Below, piece after piece: positions 7,226-12,478 of a stretch of DNA of 12,478 bases. The stretch is taken from positions 1 through 12,478 of the forward strand of contig CALAIJ010000345.1 of assembly GCA_937923365.1 (NCBI GenBank), written 5' to 3'. Source of the DNA: an uncultured Sulfitobacter sp. (lineage in GTDB: Bacteria > Pseudomonadota > Alphaproteobacteria > Rhodobacterales > Rhodobacteraceae). Below the pieces are notes generated by a model. It did no database searches and had not been told where the DNA came from. It saw only the letters and a list, made by a program, of their open reading frames with translations. Position 1 is the first letter of the stretch; each line of letters starts with the position of its first letter. Made by a program: the position numbers and the translations under genes.

Positions 7226-7258
7226 TGCACGGCGGCCTGACGGCCTTGATTCCGTGCA
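7226..7258. repeat. inverted repeat downstream of the vWA gene
   Basis: TGCACGG (7226-7232) and CCGTGCA (7252-7258) pair perfectly around a 19-base loop that contains a nested GGCC/GGCC hairpin with a TGAC loop. It begins 28 bases past the vWA stop. There is no U-run on either strand, so it may be a 3'-end stabilising structure or help end the sigma-vWA transcript. Confidence 0.45.
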
Positions 7259-7274
7259 GTTCATTGTCGGCCAA

Positions 7275-7310
7275 GGAATAAAAAGGCCCGGCGCATCCAC
7301 GCCGGGCCTT
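7275..7310 (-). terminator. rho-independent terminator of hsp20 (possibly bidirectional)
   Basis: An 11-bp perfect stem, AAGGCCCGGCG (7283-7293) with CGCCGGGCCTT (7300-7310), has a 6-base loop. On the minus strand it is followed by TTTTTATTCC, a proper U-tract, 24 bases after the hsp20 stop. On the plus strand the tail is CATCTG, so it would end the convergent vWA transcript only weakly. Confidence 0.9.
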
Positions 7311-7333
7311 CATCTGTGTCAGAGCCTCAAGGC

Positions 7334-7804
7334 TTAGTTGACGGCTTTGGCGTCCACCACGTCTTTGGTCACGGCTTTTACGTCACCGGAAATCTGGATC
7401 TGGCGCGGCTTCAGGGCTTCGGGCACCTGACGCTCCAGATCGATGTGCAGCATGCCATCGGCATGGGCAGCACCGGTGACCTGAACGTGGTCGGCCAAAT
7501 GGAACCGGCGCTCGAACGCGCGGGTGGCGATGCCACGGTGCAGGTAGGTCTTGTTCTCGTCCTCGTCCGCCTTGCGGGCAGAGACGATCAACGACTTCTC
7601 ACGCACTTCGACACTGAGGTCGGCATCAGAGAAACCGGCCACGGCGATGGTAATGCGGTAAGCATCTTCGTCGGTTTTCTCGATGTTGTAAGGCGGATAG
7701 CTGGGGGTGCTGGTGTCGCTGGTCAGGACCCGGTCCATCATGTTGGCGATCTGGTCGAAACCAACGCTGGAACGGTAAAGCGGTGCAAAATCAAACGTAC
7801 GCAT
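7334..7804 (-). CDS. small heat-shock protein, Hsp20/IbpA family
   Basis: A 156-residue ATP-independent holdase that binds unfolding proteins in the cytoplasm. The N-terminus (FAPLYRSSVGFDQI, 6-19) and YPPYNIEKTDEDAYRI (36-51) are typical of IbpA-like class A alphaproteobacterial sHsps. The alpha-crystallin domain spans about 35-135, with VAGF (55-58), the RRFHLAD stretch (99-105), and the conserved A-x-x-x-x-G-x-L motif present as AAHADGMLHIDL (112-123). The C-terminal I-x-I anchor is IQI at 136-138. The ATG at 7804 has AGGA 7 bases upstream; that site is paired in a ROSE-like hairpin (7811-7829). An RpoH-type promoter lies at 7914-7942 and a strong terminator at 7275-7310, so the gene is an independent unit with transcriptional and translational heat control. 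It is tempting to call it ibpA, but the symbol is not certain. Confidence 0.95.
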   Translation of the reverse strand: MRTFDFAPLYRSSVGFDQIANMMDRVLTSDTSTPSYPPYNIEKTDEDAYRITIAVAGFSDADLSVEVREKSLIVSARKADEDENKTYLHRGIATRAFERRFHLADHVQVTGAAHADGMLHIDLERQVPEALKPRQIQISGDVKAVTKDVVDAKAVN

Positions 7805-7906
7805 AGGATCATCCTCATCTTTGAGCGATTGAACATTTCAGAGCCCTCCACCATTGGACGGGCCCCTTGGGTTATGGCGTTGCAGCCCTCTTTGAGGCAC
7901 CGCAAC
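7805..7906 (-). promoter_or_regulatory. ROSE-type RNA thermometer in the hsp20 5' leader
   Basis: The roughly 100-base leader folds into three consecutive hairpins when read on the minus strand. Hairpin 1 (7906-7879) closes with GUUGC/GCAAC and a GCCUC/GAGG inner stem. Hairpin 2 (7867-7840) is a strong 7-bp plus 4-bp stem around loop AUGG. Hairpin 3 (7829-7811) pairs AUCGCUC with GAGGAU around loop AAAGAU: the Shine-Dalgarno AGGA faces UCGCU, a match to the ROSE signature U(U/C)GCU, and the G of that motif is left bulged, as known for ROSE elements of rhizobia. At low temperature the site would be hidden; heat would melt this short stem. The pairing is read directly from the sequence; the thermometer function is inferred from the family. 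Confidence 0.82.
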
Positions 7907-7913
7907 ATCGCTG

Positions 7914-7942
7914 ATATGGGAAGGGTTAATGCGCCTTTCAAG
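7914..7942 (-). promoter_or_regulatory. RpoH (sigma-32)-type promoter of hsp20
   Basis: On the minus strand, CTTGAAA (7942-7936) and CCCATAT (7920-7914) match the alphaproteobacterial heat-shock consensus (CTTGAA ... CCTATAT/CCCCAT). CTTGAA and CCCATAT are 16 bases apart. The -35 begins 3 bases past the stop of the upstream protease gene. Expected transcription start is near 7906-7908, exactly where the first leader hairpin begins, which supports both calls. Confidence 0.8.
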
Positions 7943-7945
7943 ACC

Positions 7946-8764
7946 TTAAGGTTTGACGAATTTGGCACCTGTTCCGGCCTTGTTACCCGCCAGCCCAAGA
8001 CGCCTGACCTTGGCCTTGGGGCGCGGTGCATTGGCCCGCAAAGTGCGTTTCAGATCGGTGACAACACGTTCCAGTTCCATCCCGAAAGAGACCTTCTTGC
8101 CCAGATGATGGCCCATGCCGGAGACGACGGACAGCACGCGTCCGCGCCCGTTGAGATGGGTAAAGACAGGCGCGCCGCTGGAGCCGAAAGTGACATCGCA
8201 ATCCATCGCAATCAGGCGGTCGTAGCGTTCCAGCACCTTACACTGCTTTTGCCGCGACAACAGATCAGACCGGCCTTTGCCATAGGACACGACACTGACA
8301 GGCCCTTTTTCAATCTCGCCGGAGTGGACGACAAAAGGGGGCACTTGTTCGACAGGGATAGCTGTTTCAAGTCGTAACAAGGCGACGTCATTCACCACAT
8401 TCTCGGCGTTGAAACCTGTTTTAGGGTCGAAGCCCGGGTGTGCCACGATTTGTGCGACAGGCCGCTCTGCGGTGACTTTGCCACGGGTCAGCCCGGCGCG
8501 GAACCGCATGGTGGTCGTGTCCAGCAGCTTGCCGGTCGTCAGATCATAGACGCAATGCGCGGCCGTCAGTACCACATCGGGAGCAATCAAGGTGCCGGTG
8601 CAAAACCCGCCCTCTTGGGTATCAAGCCGCCCGACGGCGACCCATGCGCGCGCGTCGTTCTGGGTGAGAAGACCCTGCAAACGGGTCGTTTCCGAGGCCA
8701 CAGGCGCGGCCAGAAGCGTGGCCAAAGCAGCGGCCTGAAAGGTATGCCGCCACATCCGCTTCAC
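7946..8764 (-). CDS. secreted trypsin-like serine protease (second of a tandem pair)
   Basis: A 272-residue S1-family (chymotrypsin fold) protease exported to the periplasm or medium. Residues 1-24 are a signal peptide (basic start, hydrophobic AAALATLLAA, cleavage near VAS-E). The triad is intact: His70 in TAAHC, Asp126 in NDVALL, Ser196 in GSSGAP (trypsin has GDSGGP). Cys55-Cys71 and Cys175-Cys189 match the two disulfides expected around the His and Ser loops. After the protease domain comes a basic tail (about 238-272) ending AKFVKP, shared with the neighbouring paralogue. The GTG start overlaps the upstream gene's stop (GTGA); an ATG at 8755 (codon 4) is an alternative and also keeps the signal peptide. 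The pair forms an operon. The stop lies next to the hsp20 promoter. No substrate can be named. Confidence 0.9.
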   Translation of the reverse strand: MKRMWRHTFQAAALATLLAAPVASETTRLQGLLTQNDARAWVAVGRLDTQEGGFCTGTLIAPDVVLTAAHCVYDLTTGKLLDTTTMRFRAGLTRGKVTAERPVAQIVAHPGFDPKTGFNAENVVNDVALLRLETAIPVEQVPPFVVHSGEIEKGPVSVVSYGKGRSDLLSRQKQCKVLERYDRLIAMDCDVTFGSSGAPVFTHLNGRGRVLSVVSGMGHHLGKKVSFGMELERVVTDLKRTLRANAPRPKAKVRRLGLAGNKAGTGAKFVKP

Positions 8765-9573
8765 GGTTTTACAAACTTTGCGCTGTTGTCGCGGTTGCCG
8801 GTCCCGACCCTCACGCGCTTGTTGGTGCCACCTGCCTCAAACACGCCTTTGCCCGCGACCAGTTCGGCCTGAAGCAAGGCCAACGGTGTGGCCAAAGCGG
8901 TGCCCAGTGACACGTTCTTACCGTCGACCTCTGCCTTGGCGGACACGACAGAGACGATATGGGCTTCCCCGTTGTGGAACGTGAATATCGGCGCACCGCT
9001 GGACCCGAAATCAACGGAACAGGATGTGACCAGCACCCCTTCCTGCTGGGCCAGCACGCTGCAAACTTCCTGCAGGGAGGGCGCCTCGGAACGGTCCTTG
9101 GCATAACTGACGACACCTACGTTGTCCCCGGGGCGGGGGCGCGCTGCGGTGCCAAAGGGCTTGATAGAGCTGTTGCGAATGGGTTGCTGCAATTCCAAAA
9201 GGGCGAGATCATTGCGCACACGATCGGACGAGACCTGGCCGTCAAAAACATAGTCAGGGTGGATCACAGCGCGGCGGATATCCCGGTAGGCTTCCGCCCG
9301 CCCGCGCCGCCAGCCTGCGCGAAATTCGATCACGCTATGGTCGATCCGCTCGCGGGTATCTGTGTCATAAAGGCAATGCGCCGCCGTCAGAACCAGCCGC
9401 GGGGCAATCAGCGTGCCGGTGCAAAACCCTTTGCCGCCAATATCGAGGCGCCCGACCGCTTCCCACGATTTTGCGGCAACACCGTTGTCCAGCTGCCTAA
9501 GCCGGGCGTCTTGTGCAAATCCAGTGGTTCCTACCACCAGAGCCATCAATGAAAGGGCCATCCAACGTCGCAC
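8761..9573 (-). CDS. secreted trypsin-like serine protease (first of a tandem pair)
   Basis: A 270-residue S1-family protease and clear paralogue of the gene that follows. Residues 1-20 are a signal peptide (LSLMALVVGTTGFA, cleavage before QDA). Triad: His66 in TAAHC, Asp122 in NDLALL, Ser192 in GSSGAP. Cys51-Cys67 and Cys171-Cys185 are placed as in the partner. FCTGTLIAP (50-58) is shared word for word. The C-terminal extension (about 240-270) has a different, glycine- and arginine-rich composition but again ends AKFVKP. The start is GTG 9573, with GAGG 5 bases upstream; an ATG at codon 5 would shorten the signal peptide's basic end. The stop overlaps the next gene's GTG. The gene follows glcF by 77 bases behind only a weak terminator-like stem, so some read-through from glcF is possible. 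Confidence 0.9.
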   Translation of the reverse strand: MRRWMALSLMALVVGTTGFAQDARLRQLDNGVAAKSWEAVGRLDIGGKGFCTGTLIAPRLVLTAAHCLYDTDTRERIDHSVIEFRAGWRRGRAEAYRDIRRAVIHPDYVFDGQVSSDRVRNDLALLELQQPIRNSSIKPFGTAARPRPGDNVGVVSYAKDRSEAPSLQEVCSVLAQQEGVLVTSCSVDFGSSGAPIFTFHNGEAHIVSVVSAKAEVDGKNVSLGTALATPLALLQAELVAGKGVFEAGGTNKRVRVGTGNRDNSAKFVKP

Positions 9574-9623
9574 GAAAACCTCGAAGATAAGTCGTTGTAT
9601 GGGGGCTACCTCCGAGATGCGGC

Positions 9624-9643
9624 AAAATTAGGGCAAATCGCCC
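9624..9643 (-). terminator. weak terminator-like stem after glcF
   Basis: On the minus strand GGGC and GCCC (9640-9643, 9631-9634) enclose loop GATTT and are followed by TAATTTT. The stem is only 4 bp, and it begins 7 bases past the glcF stop. It may reduce but probably not abolish transcription into the protease genes. No convincing promoter for the protease pair was found in the 77-base gap. Confidence 0.4.
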
Positions 9644-9650
9644 AAGTCCG

Positions 9651-10976
9651 CTATTTCAGACGCGGAATAGCGTCAACTTGCGGATTACCGCTCATCGCGG
9701 GGGGTTTTGGGCCGCCTGTGGCCCAATCCAGCAGTTCAACAGTGTGCACGATCGGGATGCCTGTGGCGGACCCGATCTGCATCATGCAGCCGATGTTGCC
9801 TGCGGCGATCACATCCGGCTTCCTGGCCTCTAAGGTTTTGACTTTGCGGGTCTTTAGCTGGGCAGAAATTTCCGGCTGCATCAGGTTGTAGGTGCCAGCG
9901 GAGCCGCAACACAGGTGCGGGTCACTCGGCTCCACCACGGTAAATCCGGCACTGCGTAACAAGTCCTTGGGGAAAGTCTTGATCTGCTGGCCATGTTGCA
10001 GCGAGCAGGCGGCATGATAGGCGACGGTCAGGGGTTCAGGTGGCGCTGAGCCCTCGCCTTCCCGCAGGTCGATCAGGACCTCGGACACGTCCCGCGCAAT
10101 GGCGGATACCCGTGCGGCATCCTCTGCCAAAGGCCCGTTGCGGAACATGTGGCCATAGTCCTTGATCGTGGTGCCGCAGCCAGAGGTGTTGATGACAATG
10201 GCATCCAGACCCTTGCTGTCCATCTCAGCACACCAGGCGGTGATGTTGCGGGCGGCTGTTGCGTGGCTTTCGTCCGCCTTGCCCATGTGATGGGTCAGCG
10301 CGCCACAACAGCCTGCGCCTTCGGCGACCACCACCTCGCACCCCAGTCGCGTCAGCAGGCGGATGGTCGCGTCGTTGATATCCGTGTTCAGCGCCTTTTG
10401 CGCGCAGCCCGTCATCAGCGCTACGCGCTTCTTCGCAGGCCCTTGGGGCGCAAAACTCTGCGGATCGTCATTGCGGCTGACAGGCGGGATCACCTTGGGC
10501 GCCATCGCGATCATCGCGCGCAGCCGTGCGTCCGGCATCATCCATGCAAAGGGCCGCGCCATCTTGGCCCCCAATAGGGCAACACGAAACCGCATCGGGT
10601 AGGGCAGCACCCGCGCCAGGACCCAGCGCAGGGCGCGGTCGGTGAAGGGGCGTTTGTAGCGGTCCTCGATATAGGCGCGCGCATGGTCGACTAGATGCAT
10701 GTAATGCACACCCGAGGGACAGGTGGTCATGCAGGCCAGACAGGACAGGCACCGGTCGATATGCTTGACGGTCTTTTCGTCCGGCTCACGGTTGTTTTCC
10801 AGCATGTCCTTGATGAGGTAGATGCGCCCCCGCGGGCTGTCCAACTCATCCCCCAGCACCTGATAGGTCGGGCAGGTCGCTGTGCAAAATCCGCAATGCA
10901 CACAAGCGCGCAATATCTCGTTGCTGCGCTGGGTAGCGGGATCGGCAAGCTGCTCTGGCGTGAATGTCGTTTGCAT
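9651..10976 (-). CDS. glcF: glycolate oxidase iron-sulfur subunit
   Basis: A 441-residue subunit of the membrane-associated glycolate oxidase (GlcDEF), which oxidises glycolate to glyoxylate and passes electrons to the respiratory chain. Two 4Fe-4S ferredoxin motifs are complete: Cys25-28-31-35 in CVHCGFCTATCP and Cys76-79-82-86 in CLSCLACMTTCP. Two CCG-type domains follow, with GAGCCGALTHH (Cys223-Cys224) and LCCGSAGTYN (Cys356-Cys357). Length and order fit GlcF rather than LutA or the larger HdrB-type proteins. The ATG at 10976 has GGAG 5 bases upstream. It is the last gene of the glc cluster visible here; a 24-base gap separates it from a small membrane-protein gene, and glcE lies further upstream. 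Confidence 0.95.
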   Translation of the reverse strand: MQTTFTPEQLADPATQRSNEILRACVHCGFCTATCPTYQVLGDELDSPRGRIYLIKDMLENNREPDEKTVKHIDRCLSCLACMTTCPSGVHYMHLVDHARAYIEDRYKRPFTDRALRWVLARVLPYPMRFRVALLGAKMARPFAWMMPDARLRAMIAMAPKVIPPVSRNDDPQSFAPQGPAKKRVALMTGCAQKALNTDINDATIRLLTRLGCEVVVAEGAGCCGALTHHMGKADESHATAARNITAWCAEMDSKGLDAIVINTSGCGTTIKDYGHMFRNGPLAEDAARVSAIARDVSEVLIDLREGEGSAPPEPLTVAYHAACSLQHGQQIKTFPKDLLRSAGFTVVEPSDPHLCCGSAGTYNLMQPEISAQLKTRKVKTLEARKPDVIAAGNIGCMMQIGSATGIPIVHTVELLDWATGGPKPPAMSGNPQVDAIPRLK

Positions 10977-11000
10977 GAAGGCTCCGGTTCGGAAAGGGGC

Positions 11001-11276
11001 TTAGACCCCGACAAGAAGGAAGAGCGGCGCAAGCACCGCTGTGGTTGCTGGAGGATTGCTTTGTCCGGCAAGGCATGCGGCACATCGGCGCCCGACCCCT
11101 CCCGTCAAAGCTCTCGCGCGCGCTGCAATTGGGGCGATACCCAAGGCCGGCTGCATAAAGACATCCACCCGCGCAGGGCCTGTCCCAACCGCGCCGCACG
11201 CACGCCCCACAGGCACCAGCACAAGGCACAGGTAAATCGCGACAGGCAGGCCAAGGAACATGATCGCCAGCGCCAT
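11001..11276 (-). CDS. small membrane protein within the glc operon, 91 residues
   Basis: I do not recognise this protein. From ATG 11276, residues 2-24 are a membrane segment (LAIMFLGLPVAIYLCLVLVPV), the middle is alanine/glycine/arginine-rich, and residues 77-91 (ATTAVLAPLFLLVGV) form a hydrophobic C-terminus that could be a second, short span. A CxxC pair (Cys65, Cys68 in RRCAACLA) lies between. The frame is open further upstream, but ATG 11276 is preferred: GGGGGTGA precedes it and it falls 4 bases after the stop of the preceding gene. It ends 24 bases before glcF. The tight packing argues for a real gene, though the composition of the middle part is not strongly protein-like and it could be a shorter or degenerate ORF. 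Confidence 0.6.
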   Translation of the reverse strand: MALAIMFLGLPVAIYLCLVLVPVGRACGAVGTGPARVDVFMQPALGIAPIAARARALTGGVGRRCAACLAGQSNPPATTAVLAPLFLLVGV

Positions 11277-11280
11277 TGCG

Positions 11281-11646
11281 TCACCCCCAAACCATATTGG
11301 CCGAGGCCAGCCCGAACCACGGAATTGTCGTGCCCAAGGCGCCAATCACACCGGACCAACGCTTCATGCGCAAGCTACGGTCAGACCGCCGCAATGCTTG
11401 TGTGCCAAAAGCCAAGGCACTGATCCACGCAAGCCACATGGCGATGATGCTAGTCAATGTGGGCCAGACCTGCTGGGTGGGCAAATAGGCTGCACCATAG
11501 CGCACAGCCGTGCCGCTTACGGCGAAGAGCACAGTCAATACGGCCAGCTTGCGCAGACCTGCACGCGACGCACGGTGATGGGTCAACGCACGAAACAACA
11601 AAGGGCCGCCCCCAAAGAACAGGATGAACGCGGCAAACCAGATCAC
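11281..11646 (-). CDS. four-helix membrane protein within the glc operon, 121 residues
   Basis: I do not recognise this protein. It has four probable membrane helices at about 2-19, 33-55, 63-84 and 96-120, with basic connecting loops (HHRASRAGLRK, ALRRSDRSLRMKR). The pattern suggests a small integral inner-membrane protein. The GTG start at 11646 overlaps the glcE stop (GTGA), which strongly implies coupled expression, and its stop lies 4 bases before the next ORF's ATG. By position it may anchor, assemble or couple the peripheral GlcDEF enzyme to the membrane, or be a glycolate-related transporter component; neither is shown by the sequence. Confidence 0.78.
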   Translation of the reverse strand: MIWFAAFILFFGGGPLLFRALTHHRASRAGLRKLAVLTVLFAVSGTAVRYGAAYLPTQQVWPTLTSIIAMWLAWISALAFGTQALRRSDRSLRMKRWSGVIGALGTTIPWFGLASANMVWG

Positions 11647-12478
11647 GCGCTGGCCCCCATAAGTCCGGCGTTGAAGATACCCTTGGGATCAAACCGCGCC
11701 CGCAATCCTGCGGTCAAACGGGCAACGCCTGGCGTTTCGGGATGGAACATTCCCAAGCGCGCCTTTGTCTGCGCATCTGCCCGCACCAGCGTGGCGTGGC
11801 CATCAAAGGACCCAAGGCGCGCGCGCAGGTCCTCCCCCTGCGCGATGCGCAGCCAGATCAACCCACCCGACCAGTCGAACAGATGTCCCTGCGCTTCTGC
11901 CCGGTCGGCCAAGGCGGGCGCGTCGGACGGTTTGCACGAGATACGCCAGACATCGCCGGTCTGGTCTGCAAAGGTTGTGACATTGCGAAGCTGGGTCCAG
12001 CGCGTCTCACTGGCAGCAGCCTCCAACACGTCCATCTGCCCAAGGTCCAACAGCGCCTTCAAACGCTCCAGTCGGTACCTGACGGAGGCGGCAAACCCTT
12101 CGATCCGCAAGTAAGTCTGCCGAACTGCGGGATCATGCGCAGCGCCCGTGACCTCGAAAGGGGATCCCATTGCCGCACTCATGGCAGCGACGGCGTCGGC
12201 ATCCGTCAGACCACTCAAGACCAGCGTGGCCTGGGTCTCGGGCTGCGGCAAGACCTTGAGCGACACCTCGCTCAGCACGCCCAACGTGCCGAACGATCCG
12301 GCCATCAGCTTGACCAGATCATAGCCCGTGACGTTCTTCATGACGCGCCCGCCGTTCTTGACGATCTGCCCCTGCCCATCAACAAAGCGCACGCCAAGCA
12401 GAAAATCACGCGCGGCCCCGACACTGATCCGCCGCGGTCCGCTTACATTGGCGGCAAAAATACCGCCGATGGTGGGCG
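11643..12478 (-). CDS. glcE: glycolate oxidase FAD-binding subunit, 5' end outside the window
   Basis: The last 277 residues of GlcE, the smaller flavin-binding subunit of glycolate oxidase. The reading frame is open to the right edge: GGIFAANVSGPRR is followed by GAARDFLLGVRFVDG, the PCMH-type FAD-binding region, then GGRVMKNVTGYDLVKLMAGS and GTLGVLSEVSLKVLPQP, all characteristic of the GlcD/GlcE flavoprotein family. The rest is the shorter GlcE C-terminus, ending in FDPKGIFNAGLMG. An in-frame GTG at 12392 is an internal codon, not the start, because the conserved FAD motifs continue beyond it. The stop overlaps the start of the four-helix protein. glcD is expected upstream, outside the window. 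Confidence 0.93.
   Translation of the reverse strand, partial: PTIGGIFAANVSGPRRISVGAARDFLLGVRFVDGQGQIVKNGGRVMKNVTGYDLVKLMAGSFGTLGVLSEVSLKVLPQPETQATLVLSGLTDADAVAAMSAAMGSPFEVTGAAHDPAVRQTYLRIEGFAASVRYRLERLKALLDLGQMDVLEAAASETRWTQLRNVTTFADQTGDVWRISCKPSDAPALADRAEAQGHLFDWSGGLIWLRIAQGEDLRARLGSFDGHATLVRADAQTKARLGMFHPETPGVARLTAGLRARFDPKGIFNAGLMGASA

Noticed and set aside
7316..8377. Plus-strand ORF (353 codons) across hsp20 and the second protease
   Set aside because: It is antisense to two well-supported genes and to the ROSE leader and promoter; no family motif is visible.
11260..12114. Plus-strand ORF (284 codons) opposite glcE and the four-helix protein
   Set aside because: It is rich in Arg/Ser/Pro, antisense to conserved GlcE motifs, and lacks any start context.

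Overview
The window looks like chromosomal DNA from a GC-rich alphaproteobacterium, most likely Rhodobacterales (Roseobacter group). This is inferred from compact GC-rich coding, an alphaproteobacterial RpoH-type promoter, a ROSE-type RNA thermometer on a small heat-shock gene, and glycolate oxidase / succinate-semialdehyde dehydrogenase gene content. I see no rRNA, tRNA, CRISPR array, insertion sequence or phage module. Coding is nearly continuous and no stretch over about 160 bases lacks a gene.

Layout. Positions 1-1378 (minus): an MFS transporter running off the left edge, preceded by an arylformamidase-like alpha/beta hydrolase. Positions 1474-2946 (plus): a GabD-type succinate-semialdehyde dehydrogenase with its own terminator. 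Positions 3102-4590 (minus): a secreted lysozyme-fold protein and, upstream of it, an unrecognised 227-residue protein. Positions 4671-7198 (plus): a two-gene operon with ATGA overlap, an ECF-type sigma factor followed by a membrane-anchored YfbK-type von Willebrand A protein whose cytoplasmic N-terminus occupies the place of an anti-sigma factor. Positions 7334-7804 (minus): an IbpA/Hsp20 small heat-shock protein. Its leader (about 7805-7906) folds into three hairpins, the last with the hallmarks of a ROSE thermometer, and lies just below an RpoH-type promoter (7914-7942). Positions 7946-9573 (minus): two overlapping trypsin-family paralogues, both secreted and both ending in AKFVKP. Positions 9651-12478 (minus): a glycolate oxidase operon with glcE (5' end outside the window), two small unrecognised membrane proteins, and glcF.

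How the parts relate. The glc genes oxidise glycolate to glyoxylate, while GabD feeds succinate to the TCA cycle; these are ordinary heterotroph carbon functions. The centre of the window is stress- and envelope-oriented: an extracytoplasmic sigma factor coupled to a periplasmic vWA protein, a peptidoglycan-acting enzyme, two exported proteases, and a heat-shock chaperone controlled at both transcription and translation. The items most worth a second look are the ROSE/RpoH leader, the sigma-vWA pair, the conserved protease tail peptide, and the two small membrane proteins inside the glc operon.
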